Assembly: GCA_913056495.1 (NCBI GenBank)
Contig: CAJXMO010000002.1
Location: 1 to 64,000 of the forward strand
Length of the DNA stretch: 64,000 bases
Direction of reading: 5' to 3'
DNA from: an uncultured Alteromonadaceae bacterium
GTDB taxonomy: Bacteria; Pseudomonadota; Gammaproteobacteria; Enterobacterales; Alteromonadaceae
Position numbers and translations under genes: made by a program. Below are positions 19,703 through 28,862 of the stretch, piece after piece; within the stretch, counting starts at the first letter, position 1, and each line of letters begins with the position of its first letter. Under the pieces are notes generated by a model that saw nothing but the letters and a program-made list of their open reading frames with translations, did not search any database and was not told where the DNA came from.

Positions 19703-19844
19703 TGAGGTCCCTGTAAACTTTTAAGGCAGGCAATTTATTTTTATAAAAAGTGTAGTCGAATAAAATGACAGCCGGAATGTTTTACCAGGGATAAAATGTT
19801 TTAAATTGTTGCCGCACATTATCGGCGATTGGCGTGATAGGTTT

Positions 19845-20136
19845 AAAACGGCGGCTTACACTCATTCGTCGTTAAACCGCCCTGCATTTGGGTATGAGAT
19901 TGTGGTTTGGGTAAATTAAAACGGCGGCTTACACTCCTTCGTCGTTAAACCGCCCTACGTTTGGGCATGAGATTTTTGTTTGGATGAATTAAAACGGCGG
20001 CTTACACTCCTTCGTCGTTAAACCGCCCTACATTTGGGAGTCAGATTTTTGTTTGGATGAATTTAAACGGCGGCTTACACTCCTTCGTCGTTAAACCGCC
20101 CTACGTTTGGTCATGGGCTTGTGGTTTGAATGAATT
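19845..20136. repeat. Four tandem 73-bp repeats with internal inverted repeats
   Basis: The core ACGGCGGCTTACAC begins at 19848, 19921, 19994 and 20067, an exact period of 73 bp in all four copies. Each unit holds an inverted repeat: read on the minus strand, GGCGGTTTA pairs with TAAGCCGCC around a 14-nt centre. Units differ by only a few bases, so the array is recent. It occupies the gap between the metalloprotease and the allophanate hydrolase genes. No protein is encoded. Conserved unit length with non-variable inter-cores argues against CRISPR. Confidence 0.9.
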
Positions 20137-20164
20137 TAAATAACAGGTGGTTTGGGTGGTGTAG

Positions 20165-20196
20165 GGTGGTTTAGGCGCGTAGCGCCGTAAGCCACC
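20165..20196. repeat. Stem-loop of the same family as the 73-bp repeat cores
   Basis: GGTGGTTTA-GGCGC-GTA-GCGCC-G-TAAGCCACC folds into an almost perfect 14-bp stem with one bulged G. Its outer arms (GGTGGTTTA / TAAGCCACC) are the same as the arms of the 73-bp units apart from a C-to-T change and its complement, so both belong to one palindromic element family. A partial further copy of the inner arm (GCGTAGCGCC) follows at about 20201. Confidence 0.75.
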
Positions 20197-20271
20197 TATT
20201 GCGTAGCGCCCAAGCCACCAAATGGAATCGCCGATACACCGAGTGCGTTACATCAAGCCACCTTCATTCAA

Positions 20272-22059
20272 TTAATTACTCGCGACATATTTGCGCCAGC
20301 TACCAAATTCGCTGATGTTTTTGCCGGTTTGTGCTGTGCTTTCGGCAATAAATCCGCTAACAAAACGGCCATCTTCCAGCTCAACTTTACCTATGCCTAA
20401 TGGCGCGGCAATGCCCTCAACAAATGATGCAAAATGCTGAGTCGGTATGCGCCAAACCTCTACTTCAAAGGCCTGTTTTTCCGCATCCGAGCGAATAAGT
20501 GCGGGGCGTTCTACCTGGCCGGGCACCGAATACATTTGATAAGCTCTGGCTGTCCTGGTTTTTTCCAGCAAAAGCGCGTCTCTTTCCTGTAACTGCCAGT
20601 TAAGTGCCATTCCGGATAAATGCGCGCCACATACGGCTAGATCAATAAAACCTGAGTTAACATCTGTTTGCAAAGTCTCGGCTTTAAAAGGCCATTGAGT
20701 TGCACCTAATGTCAGCTGATTGTTTTGCATGATTTTATCGGCATAAGCTAATAAGCTTTGGTCCTGCATCGCAAAGCTAAACAGGGTGATCCCAAACGGC
20801 ATTTTATTCGCAGTAAAACCTGTAGGCACAGCAATAGCGGAAAAATCCAACAAGTTCATAAAGTTGGTGTAATAACCCAGGTTTGAATTGTTGCCTATTG
20901 GGTTGTCTTTAATTTCTTTGCGGGTGTAATGGCGGCCCGCAGTAGGTGACACTAAAAAATCGACCTGTTCAACCAATAAGTCAGCTTGTTTTTTTAACGC
21001 CTGTAATTTATAAAGCGCTGAAAAACAATCGGTTGCCAAAGGTTTATTGCCTGAGCTGATTATGGTTCGGGTTACATCCAGCATAGCCTCAGGTTTATTT
21101 TCAATAATATCCTGAGTGGCGATATAACGCTCGGCGACCCAGGGGCCTTCATACAAGAGTTTGGCAGCCTGCAGCATAGGTGAATAATCGAGCGCTTTTT
21201 TCTCACCGCCCATGGCTTCAAGCTGAGCTACCGCTTTTTCAAATTCAGCCTGATAAAAATCATCACCAAAAAACTCAAGTTGCTCAGCTAAAGGCACAGC
21301 AAAGGTAAATGAATCTTTTGCTAATACAGGTTTTTGATTGGCAACCGGATTATCGCGTGAGTAACAGTCTTCGCCATCATATTGTGCTGCTACCTGAAAC
21401 ACCCTGTTGGCATCGGTCGCTGTTAACGCAAATATACTGACACAATCTAAGCTGCGACAAGCTGGCACTACACCAGAAGTCGATAGCAAACCTTTACTCG
21501 GTTTTAAGCCGACCAAATTGTTAAAACAGGCCGGTACCCGGCCCGAACCTGCGGTATCTGTGCCCAGCGCAAAACTCACTGTACCTAAGGCTGTGGCTAC
21601 TGCTGAGCCTGAACTTGAGCCGCCTGAAATATAATCTGAGTTAAATGCATTTGGGGTTTCACCAAAAGGCGAACGAGTGCCGACTAAACCGGTAGCAAAC
21701 TGATCTAGGTTGGTTTTACCAATAGGGATCGCACCGGCTTCAATTAGCTGCTCAACCACAAAAGCTGATTTTTCCGGCACATAACTAAATTCCGCGCAGG
21801 CGGCGGTGGTGGGTACACCGGCTAAATCAATATTGTCTTTAATTGCAAACGGCACACCATATAAAGGATGGGTTTGCGGAGATTTACTTTTTAACCCTTC
21901 AAAGTAAGGTTTCAGTGCTTCTTCATCCAGCAAATGAATCCACACCGCTTGCTGGCTTTTAGCTTCTTTTATTAAAGATAAAATCAATTTTTCCGGTGAT
22001 TGCTGACCGGTTAAATAGGCCAGATTTAATTCGTTTATGGCTAAGTTTGTCTGATTCAT
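20272..22059 (-). CDS. atzF: Allophanate hydrolase
   Basis: A 595-residue amidase-signature enzyme that hydrolyses allophanate to ammonia and CO2, the last step of guanidine (or urea) breakdown by the carboxylase route. The N-terminal amidase domain shows the Ser-cisSer-Lys triad region: Lys74 in PFAIKDNIDLAG, the SGGSSSGSA glycine-serine loop (about 146-152), and the nucleophile Ser172 in GTDTAGSGR. The C-terminal domain (about 470-595) is the AtzF-specific domain. It begins 2 bases after the carboxylase stop codon with a GAGGA ribosome site inside the end of that gene. It is the last gene of the operon. Confidence 0.95.
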   Translation of the reverse strand: MNQTNLAINELNLAYLTGQQSPEKLILSLIKEAKSQQAVWIHLLDEEALKPYFEGLKSKSPQTHPLYGVPFAIKDNIDLAGVPTTAACAEFSYVPEKSAFVVEQLIEAGAIPIGKTNLDQFATGLVGTRSPFGETPNAFNSDYISGGSSSGSAVATALGTVSFALGTDTAGSGRVPACFNNLVGLKPSKGLLSTSGVVPACRSLDCVSIFALTATDANRVFQVAAQYDGEDCYSRDNPVANQKPVLAKDSFTFAVPLAEQLEFFGDDFYQAEFEKAVAQLEAMGGEKKALDYSPMLQAAKLLYEGPWVAERYIATQDIIENKPEAMLDVTRTIISSGNKPLATDCFSALYKLQALKKQADLLVEQVDFLVSPTAGRHYTRKEIKDNPIGNNSNLGYYTNFMNLLDFSAIAVPTGFTANKMPFGITLFSFAMQDQSLLAYADKIMQNNQLTLGATQWPFKAETLQTDVNSGFIDLAVCGAHLSGMALNWQLQERDALLLEKTRTARAYQMYSVPGQVERPALIRSDAEKQAFEVEVWRIPTQHFASFVEGIAAPLGIGKVELEDGRFVSGFIAESTAQTGKNISEFGSWRKYVASN

Positions 22060-22061
22060 TT

Positions 22062-25000
22062 TTACGCTTCCTCTAAAACCATTAATGCCTGACCGGCTTG
22101 TACCTGTTGGCCTTCTTTAACTAAAACTTTGACGACTTTGGCGGCTTCGCTGACAGCCAGGTCAATTTCCATTTTCATCGACTCAAGCACAATAGCGGAT
22201 TCCCCTGTGCCAATTGCCTGCTCAGCCTGTGCATTAATTTTCCAGACACTACCGGCAGCGGTCGCTTCCATTAAATATTGCTTATCGCCAAGTTCAATGG
22301 TTTCGCTGTCCTGCTCCGCATCGGCTTCAAATGAATAATTCAACTGGCCTGTGCGTTTCCACTCAGCCATTTCGTCAGCAAATGCCTGTTCGCGTTGTTT
22401 AGTGAAGGTTTCAATTTCAGTTTCGTTATCTTTCCATTGTTGAATCAGCTTCGGCATAGAGACAGTCGCCTGTTCAATTTTAGGCTGCCATTTACCCAGC
22501 GGGAAATCTTCACGAATTTGCATCAGCTCTTCATGGCTGACCGGGTAATATTTAACCTGATCAAAAAAGCGTAAAAGCCAGGGTTGATTGAACACTTCGT
22601 TACTGCGATAGCGATTCCACATTTGCACGGTACGGCCAACAAACTGATATCCGCCCGGACCTTCCATGCCATATATACACATATAAGCGCCGCCAATGCC
22701 GACTGAATTTTCAGCCGTCCAGGTACGTGCCGGGTTGTATTTAGTGGTAACCAAGCGATGGCATTTATCCAGTGGTGTGGCAACCGGTGCGCCTAAATAC
22801 ACATCTCCTAACCCTAATACTAAATAATTGGCATCAAACACTATGTCTTTAACTTGCTCAACGCTTTGCAGGCCGTTAATACGTTTTATAAAGTCGAGGT
22901 TTGAAGGGCACCAGGGCGCATCTTTACGCACCGACTGCACATATTTATCAATCGCTTGCTGGCAGGCTTTATCATTCCAGCTCAGTGGCAGGTGAACAAT
23001 ACGCGATTCAAAACTGAGCTGACGGGTATCGCCCAGGCTTAAATCAATTTGTTTAATGGTTTCAATCAGCTGATAAACGTCCAGTTCTGAGTTTTCATAA
23101 TGAACCTGCAATGAGCGAATACCCGGCGTTAACTCTAAAATACCTTTAATATTTTTTGCCTGTAGCGCTTCTAATAAAGCCTGTACGCGGGCGCGTAAGG
23201 TTAAATCTAAAACCAGTTCACCGTATTCGGCGAGTAAAAATTTATCCCCGGCTTGTCTGAATACTAAGTCCGGTTCGCCATCATCAGTTTCCAGCGTATC
23301 TAAAATCGGGCTGATAATTTCAGCCGGTGTATATTCACAGGTTTGTTTATTTAAGCTGCTTATCTGACGGTTTTGCGCGGTTTCTATGTGTTTGGCCGTA
23401 GCTAAATCTACCACCTCAAAACTTAGGGTATCGCCTGCTTTAAGCTGGCCCAGTTTCCATAAGTCTGCGCTGATCACGGTAAACGGACAAACAAAACCGC
23501 CTAAACTTGGGCCATCCGGGCCTAAAATTACCGGCATATCCCCGGTAAAATCAACCGTGCCGAATGCATAGGCATTATCGTGAATATTGGATGGATGCAA
23601 GCCGGCTTCGCCGCCGGTTTCACGCGCCCATTCCGGTTTAGGGCCAATTAAGCGAATACCTGTCCGGCTTGAGTTATAGTGAATTTTCCACTGATGAGAT
23701 GAAATGGCGGTTATATCCTCTTCAGTGAAAAAATCCGGTGCGCCATGCGGGCCATAAACTACTCTGACCGTCCAGTCATTGGTAACAGGTGCAATGACAT
23801 CTGCCGGAATTGCGCCGGTTTTGGCTGTGGTGCTGACAGATTTTGGAATGGACAAAAAATCACCCATGCGCAGTGCACGGCCACAATGGCCACCAAACTG
23901 ACCTAAAGTAAAGGTACTTTTACTGCCTAAATAATCCGGGCACTGAATACCACCGCTTACCGCTAAATAAGCCCGCGCGCCAGCCGCTAATACTTTACCG
24001 GTTTTTAAGGTTTGCCCGGCTTTAATATTGATAACCTTATGGTTTTTCTGAGGCTCATCATCCAGGCTGATTTCAATTTCAGCACCGGTAATCACGACCT
24101 GGCAATCCTGATAAAATTTTAAGCTTGGGCCTTGTAAAGTGATTTCTAAACCCGCTGCTTCTTCCGGGTTATTTAACAGACGGTTTGCCAGGCGGAATGA
24201 ATAAAAATCAAACGGGCCGGAAGGCGGCACGCCAATATCCCAATAACCTGTACGAGCCGGATAATCCTGAATCGTTGTCATAGTACCGGCTTTTAATACT
24301 TCAAACCCGGCAAACTCAGCTTTAAAGTCATTTAAGCTGCGGGTAAATATTCTGCCTTCGGTAAACGCATGGTCAGCGAGGATTTGCTGAACATAGTCTA
24401 TGTTGGTAATGACCCCATAAACTTTAGAGTCAGTTAACGCTTTATCCAGTTTAGCGATGGCTGCTTCTCTGTCGTCAGCATGTACTATAACTTTGGCCAG
24501 CATAGGGTCAAAAAACGGCGATACGGTTAATCCGGCTTCAACCCAGTGATCCACTCTGGCATCCTGAGTAGGCCATTCAACCTGAGTGAGTAAACCGGCT
24601 GAAGGCTGAAAGTTTTTTGCCGGGTTTTCAGCATAAATTCGCGCCTGAATCGCATGGCCTTTAGGTGTGATAGATTCAAGTGAAGATAAATCCAGCCCGG
24701 CTTGCTGAATGCTTTCGCTATAAGCAATTCTCAGCATCCATTCAACCAAATCCACGCCGTAACACATTTCAGTAACCCCGTGCTCAACCTGTAAGCGGGT
24801 ATTCACTTCTAAAAAGTAAAACTGGTCCTGATCGTGGTCGTAAATAAACTCAACTGTACCTGCGTTAAGGTAATCAATTGACTGCATCAGATTTTTGGCT
24901 GTGGTTAACATGGCGCTGCGTGTTGCGGCCGGTAAGTTTGGCGCCGGGGTTTCTTCAATAACTTTTTGGTTTCGGCGTTGGCTTGAACAGTCGCGCTCAC

Positions 25001-25670
25001 CTAAGGTGACAACTTCACCAAAACCGTTACCTAACACCTGAACTTCAATATGACGGGCTTTTTCGACAAATTTTTCGACAAACACGCCATCATTATCAAA
25101 GTTTTGTGCACCTAAATGTTTAACGTTAACAAAAGCTTTTTCAAGCTCAGCGCTTGAATCACACCTTTGCATGCCAATACCACCCCCGCCTGCTGTGCTT
25201 TTCAGCATAACCGGGTAGCCTACTTGTTCGGCAAAACGAATCAGTTCGTCTAAATCTGAAATCAGACCGCTGCCGGGTACCAGTGGAACCTGAGCCTGTT
25301 CGGCAATTTCACGGGCCTGATGCTTTAAACCAAAGTCGATCATTTGATGTGCACGCGGACCAATAAAGCTGATATTTTGTTGTTTTAGTTTTTCAGAAAA
25401 GGTCGCGTTTTCACTTAAAAAGCCATAACCCGGATGAATCGCCTCTGCGCCGGTTTGTTTGGCTATTTCAATGATTTTATCCTGATTTAGGTAAGTGCTT
25501 GCTGCTGCACCCTGACCTAAGCTATAAGCTTCGTCAGCTTGAGCAACATGCAAAGATTCTTTGTCGGCTTCTGAATATACAGCAATACTTTTAATGCCGA
25601 GTGATTTTAAGGTGCGAATGATTCGACAGGCAATTGCGCCCCGGTTTGCGATTAGGACTGTATTAAACAT
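22062..25670 (-). CDS. Biotin-dependent guanidine/urea carboxylase
   Basis: A 1202-residue single-chain carboxylase. In order: biotin carboxylase (about 1-450; ATP-grasp glycine loop GGGGIGMQ, EVNTRLQVEHGVTE), a carboxyltransferase of the KipA/KipI (allophanate hydrolase subunit 2 and 1) type (about 465-1080), and a C-terminal biotinyl domain with ESMKMEID (biotin Lys1166). Enzymes of this type are annotated urea carboxylase, but those in operons with a guanidine-I riboswitch and two UAAP proteins carboxylate guanidine to carboxyguanidine. This operon has both features, so guanidine is the likely substrate. Which specificity residues are present cannot be told without alignment to characterised enzymes. 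Confidence 0.93.
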   Translation of the reverse strand: MFNTVLIANRGAIACRIIRTLKSLGIKSIAVYSEADKESLHVAQADEAYSLGQGAAASTYLNQDKIIEIAKQTGAEAIHPGYGFLSENATFSEKLKQQNISFIGPRAHQMIDFGLKHQAREIAEQAQVPLVPGSGLISDLDELIRFAEQVGYPVMLKSTAGGGGIGMQRCDSSAELEKAFVNVKHLGAQNFDNDGVFVEKFVEKARHIEVQVLGNGFGEVVTLGERDCSSQRRNQKVIEETPAPNLPAATRSAMLTTAKNLMQSIDYLNAGTVEFIYDHDQDQFYFLEVNTRLQVEHGVTEMCYGVDLVEWMLRIAYSESIQQAGLDLSSLESITPKGHAIQARIYAENPAKNFQPSAGLLTQVEWPTQDARVDHWVEAGLTVSPFFDPMLAKVIVHADDREAAIAKLDKALTDSKVYGVITNIDYVQQILADHAFTEGRIFTRSLNDFKAEFAGFEVLKAGTMTTIQDYPARTGYWDIGVPPSGPFDFYSFRLANRLLNNPEEAAGLEITLQGPSLKFYQDCQVVITGAEIEISLDDEPQKNHKVINIKAGQTLKTGKVLAAGARAYLAVSGGIQCPDYLGSKSTFTLGQFGGHCGRALRMGDFLSIPKSVSTTAKTGAIPADVIAPVTNDWTVRVVYGPHGAPDFFTEEDITAISSHQWKIHYNSSRTGIRLIGPKPEWARETGGEAGLHPSNIHDNAYAFGTVDFTGDMPVILGPDGPSLGGFVCPFTVISADLWKLGQLKAGDTLSFEVVDLATAKHIETAQNRQISSLNKQTCEYTPAEIISPILDTLETDDGEPDLVFRQAGDKFLLAEYGELVLDLTLRARVQALLEALQAKNIKGILELTPGIRSLQVHYENSELDVYQLIETIKQIDLSLGDTRQLSFESRIVHLPLSWNDKACQQAIDKYVQSVRKDAPWCPSNLDFIKRINGLQSVEQVKDIVFDANYLVLGLGDVYLGAPVATPLDKCHRLVTTKYNPARTWTAENSVGIGGAYMCIYGMEGPGGYQFVGRTVQMWNRYRSNEVFNQPWLLRFFDQVKYYPVSHEELMQIREDFPLGKWQPKIEQATVSMPKLIQQWKDNETEIETFTKQREQAFADEMAEWKRTGQLNYSFEADAEQDSETIELGDKQYLMEATAAGSVWKINAQAEQAIGTGESAIVLESMKMEIDLAVSEAAKVVKVLVKEGQQVQAGQALMVLEEA

Positions 25671-25872
25671 GATGGTTTACTCGTCTTAGCGGGTCGTCCC
25701 GCATCAAACTTGTTTTGAATATCCGGGTCGTCCCGAATATTAAGCCGTATGGCTGTTTGTTAAACCGCTTCTTTTAAGTGAAGCGTTTGTTTTAAGCAAA
25801 ATGTCTTTTTCATGGATGAAAAAGCCAAGCTTAAAGAGAAGTATTTACAGCGTTTTTGCGTAAATAAACGTT
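25671..25872 (-). other. Spacer with a chain of stem-loops inside the guanidine operon
   Basis: Read in the direction of transcription, this 202-base gap holds several hairpins: CTTTTTCATccATGAAAAAG, CGCTTC-N8-GAAGCG, AATATTCGGG-ACGA-CCCGGATATT and GCGGG-ACGA-CCCGC. The last two share the loop ACGA and the arms CGGG/CCCG. None has a U-tract. They may stabilise or process the long mRNA between the deiminase and carboxylase genes, or be small palindromic repeats. Confidence 0.6.
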
Positions 25873-26526
25873 TTACAATACTTCCGACTCGTTCCAGATT
25901 AAAACTTCAATTGGCGTTGGATTATATGCGTTACAAGGGTTATTCAGCTGCGGACAGTTTGAAATCAATACCACTACATCCATTAAGGCTTCCAGCTCAA
26001 CATATTTGCCCGCGCCGCTAATGCCATCAGCAAAAGTAAGCTTGCCATCTGAAGTCACAGGAACATTCATAAAAAAGTTAATATTATGGGTAATGTCTTT
26101 TTTAGTCAGACCCAGTTCTTCGTTTTCGGCAATGGCTAATAACCAGCTGTCACGACAGGCATGCATACATTTTTTTTCCAGCGCGTAACGTACTGTATTG
26201 CTTTCGGTTGCACAGGCTCCGCCTACGGTATCGTGACGACCACAGGTGTCGGCAACAATTTTAAGCATAGGGTTGCACTCGTTTGACATAAGTACAGAGC
26301 CTGCCGTTAAATAAAGATTGCCCTGTTCGCGAATGGTATCCGTGGCGCTGTAGCGTTCGCTGACATCATTGGCGTTATAAAATAAAGTATCTGCAGCCTG
26401 ATTGCCTTCTAAATCTAAAATCCGAACTGTCTGGCCTTTTTTAACCACTTTTAAATAATAATCACCGGCACCGACTGTCTCGCGATCAAATGCGTTTTCT
26501 GCTTGTAATTCGCTTTCTTTAATCAT
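25873..26526 (-). CDS. Urea-carboxylase-associated protein 2; carboxyguanidine deiminase subunit
   Basis: A 217-residue cytosolic protein of the DUF1989/UAAP family. Signatures seen: [25 protein letters not shown] near the N terminus, [27 protein letters not shown] in the middle (with Cys and His that could bind metal), and the C-terminal [19 protein letters not shown]. In guanidine operons the two UAAP proteins form a heteromeric deiminase (CgdAB) that turns carboxyguanidine into allophanate and ammonia. A GGAGG ribosome site precedes the ATG. It lies 11 bases after its partner gene. Which one corresponds to CgdA or CgdB I cannot decide. Confidence 0.88.
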   Translation of the reverse strand: MIKESELQAENAFDRETVGAGDYYLKVVKKGQTVRILDLEGNQAADTLFYNANDVSERYSATDTIREQGNLYLTAGSVLMSNECNPMLKIVADTCGRHDTVGGACATESNTVRYALEKKCMHACRDSWLLAIAENEELGLTKKDITHNINFFMNVPVTSDGKLTFADGISGAGKYVELEALMDVVVLISNCPQLNNPCNAYNPTPIEVLIWNESEVL

Positions 26527-26537
26527 CCTATACCTCC

Positions 26538-27248
26538 TTACAGACCTAAATGATATAAACGGTTATTTTCATAACCTCTCTGGTTTTCCGCGCACAAGTT
26601 TTTACATAAATCATCATCGCTAACAGGTGCTGATTGCAGAATCTGATACTCAACCTCAAATTCAGGGTAAGTGGCAGATGGATTCAGAGGGTGAGGGCAG
26701 GTATGCAGTAAAACTAAAGTATCCATTTCAAAACGCAGCTCGATAAAGTCACCCGCTTTGGATTGCTGTGCGCTGTAATTTAATGCGCCTTCATCATCCG
26801 GCTCGATTTTGCTGAAAACATTTAAATTGGCGGCTAAATCTTGCTTGTTTAAACCGTATTTAGCTGCTTCAACCAAAAACGCATCTGTACCGTTTTGCTT
26901 CCAGTTATTGCGCTCAGTTTGATAGTCCCGCTTGCCCCATTTTTTTTCAACTAAAGCCGCATTTGAATTACCGCTTACCGTATCGTGCCAGCCAAAGCTG
27001 TCATCGGTAATGGCGCAGAAAATACGGCCCATATCAGAATATAAACAATGGCCTTGGGTTAGCTTAAAAGTGTGCTGGCATTTTAAGCTGTCCGGTGCGT
27101 TGTAACGCTCCAGTAAATTTTCCGGGTTATAAAATAAAATACCCACATTAGCGCCACCGGTTTTATCAATTAAACGAAGGCTGGTGCCGCGCCTCATTCG
27201 CATTGACCAGTGTTTACCTGAGGGTAAAGCGTCTTTGTATAAAATCAT
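26538..27248 (-). CDS. Urea-carboxylase-associated protein 1; carboxyguanidine deiminase subunit
   Basis: A 236-residue DUF1989/UAAP family protein, the partner of the next gene. It keeps the fold markers [32 protein letters not shown] and [16 protein letters not shown], but lacks the Cys-rich [11 protein letters not shown] loop of its partner (here [11 protein letters not shown]). This may mean that one subunit is catalytic and the other structural. It overlaps the ABC ATPase gene by 4 bases, so the transporter and the deiminase are translated together. Known role of the pair: conversion of carboxyguanidine to allophanate. Confidence 0.88.
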   Translation of the reverse strand: MILYKDALPSGKHWSMRMRRGTSLRLIDKTGGANVGILFYNPENLLERYNAPDSLKCQHTFKLTQGHCLYSDMGRIFCAITDDSFGWHDTVSGNSNAALVEKKWGKRDYQTERNNWKQNGTDAFLVEAAKYGLNKQDLAANLNVFSKIEPDDEGALNYSAQQSKAGDFIELRFEMDTLVLLHTCPHPLNPSATYPEFEVEYQILQSAPVSDDDLCKNLCAENQRGYENNRLYHLGL

Positions 27249-28027
27249 AAATTTACTACCTTTTTTACATATTTTTCAGCTATGGTCTGGCCTGTCACCT
27301 GTTGTTTCTCAGTGGTTAAAGGCAAGTCATAAGTGATTTGCGCGCCATACGCAGTTGGCGCTTGCGGATCATGGCGAACCTTATCAAATACCCAAAGCCG
27401 TGAACCTAGTTCAAAGCCTTCCTGGATATCATGGGTCACCATAAAAATGGTTAGCTTGTTTTCTTTCCAGACTTTACGGATAAGCTGATGCATATCTTTA
27501 CGAATACCCGGATCCAGTGCACCAAAAGGCTCATCCAGTAATAAAATTTTGGGTGACTTCATCAACGCCTGGGCAATGGCTAACCTTTGCTGCATGCCGC
27601 CCGATAGTTGATGCGGATATTTGCCGGTCGCATGCCCCAGACCAACCGCTTCAATAAAGCTCATTGCTTTATCTTTTATCTTGCGCTTTTGCTGGCCAAA
27701 ACAGCGCCCTAAAAATGGCGATGCAGAAAATTCGTCGGCAATCATCACATTTTGCAGAACGGTTAAATGCGGGAACACTGAGTATTTCTGAAAAACGATG
27801 CCTCGCGCTTCATTCGGCTCAGGTGAAATAGGCTGGTCATTTAATAAAATCTGACCTCGTGTTGCTGTCTCACTGCCTAAAATCATTTTAAGCAAAGTGG
27901 TTTTACCGCAGCCGGAAGCCCCTACCATAGAGACAAACTCGCCTTCATTTACGGTTAGTTTCAGACGCTCTAAAATCTGCACATCACCATAAGATTTCCA
28001 GACATTATCAATTTTTAACAGACTCAT
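27245..28027 (-). CDS. ABC transporter ATPase, guanidine/nitrogen-compound uptake
   Basis: A 260-residue ATPase of the nitrate/sulfonate/taurine class. Walker A GASGCGKTTLL, Q-loop VFQKYSVFP, signature LSGGMQQRLAIAQAL, Walker B ILLLDEPFGALD and the switch His in MVTHDIQEG are all intact. The start is placed at 28027 (MSLLKIDN) because a GGAGG lies 7 bases upstream and the ATG overlaps the permease stop codon as ATGA; the longer reading frame to 28063 lacks a signal of this kind. It energises uptake of the operon substrate. Confidence 0.92.
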   Translation of the reverse strand: MSLLKIDNVWKSYGDVQILERLKLTVNEGEFVSMVGASGCGKTTLLKMILGSETATRGQILLNDQPISPEPNEARGIVFQKYSVFPHLTVLQNVMIADEFSASPFLGRCFGQQKRKIKDKAMSFIEAVGLGHATGKYPHQLSGGMQQRLAIAQALMKSPKILLLDEPFGALDPGIRKDMHQLIRKVWKENKLTIFMVTHDIQEGFELGSRLWVFDKVRHDPQAPTAYGAQITYDLPLTTEKQQVTGQTIAEKYVKKVVNL

Positions 28028-28848
28028 TTGCCGGCCTCCTGCTGGTGATACCAGGGAAAACACAACTCTGAGAATTTGCGCAGACTAAAGTCCATGGCAA
28101 ATGCCAGCGCGGTAATCCACATAACGTAAGGTAAAATGACGTCCATCGACATATAACGACGAACCAAAAAGATGCGATAACCTAAGCCTTCCTGTGCGGC
28201 AATGGCTTCGGCGGCAATTAAAAATAACCAGGCGGTGCCCAGCGATAAACGCATTGCCGATACCAGTCTCGGCATAATTTGTGGTAATACCACTCTAATC
28301 GCAACCAGCCAGGTTGAAGCCCCTAAAGTTTGTGCTTTGATTAATATTTCCGATGGAAGTTGGCGCACATGCGACTGAATATCACGAATAATCACAGGTG
28401 CTGTCCCAATAATAATGAGCATGACTTTCGCCAGCTCACCCAAACCAAAGGTAATAAACAAAATGGGTAATATCGCCATTGGCGGGATCAGTGAGACTAT
28501 GGTTATTAAAGGGGAGAAACCCGAGCGAAACACAGGTAACAAGCCGGATAACATTCCAAATAATAAGCCTACCGCAGCGCTGATGCCGATACCGATACAA
28601 ATACGGTATAAGCTGGCACCTGTATCCTGCCAGAACAGGTATTCGCCGCTGCGTTTGTCTTCAGTAAAAGCCATGCGATCCACTGCATCCGAGATTTGGG
28701 TAAAACTCGGCAGCAGTTTATCGTAAGGGTTTTCAGCCAGCCTTTCATTTGATGCTGTCCAGTACAGCATCAAAATCAATACAAAGGGCACTAAGGCTAA
28801 AAAACCTTTTAATGAACGCGATGGCTCTATGTTCATTAACTTTTTCAT
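28024..28848 (-). CDS. ABC transporter permease
   Basis: A 274-residue inner-membrane permease of the BPD_transp_1 type, with about six hydrophobic helices and the cytoplasmic coupling (EAA) loop around AQTLGASTWLVAIRVVLPQI. A short periplasmic-side segment after the first helix holds the sequence DKLLPSFTQISDAVDRM, as is usual for nitrate/taurine-type permeases. It sits between the ATPase (4-base overlap) and the binding protein (14-base gap) and completes a three-component importer. Homologous transporters accompany guanidine carboxylase genes. Confidence 0.92.
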   Translation of the reverse strand: MKKLMNIEPSRSLKGFLALVPFVLILMLYWTASNERLAENPYDKLLPSFTQISDAVDRMAFTEDKRSGEYLFWQDTGASLYRICIGIGISAAVGLLFGMLSGLLPVFRSGFSPLITIVSLIPPMAILPILFITFGLGELAKVMLIIIGTAPVIIRDIQSHVRQLPSEILIKAQTLGASTWLVAIRVVLPQIMPRLVSAMRLSLGTAWLFLIAAEAIAAQEGLGYRIFLVRRYMSMDVILPYVMWITALAFAMDFSLRKFSELCFPWYHQQEAGK

Positions 28849-28862
28849 AAGGAGGGCCTTAT

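Noticed and set aside
19845..20136. CRISPR array
   Set aside because: The 73-bp period is exact, but the stretches between the palindromic cores are nearly identical rather than unique spacers, and no cas genes are near.
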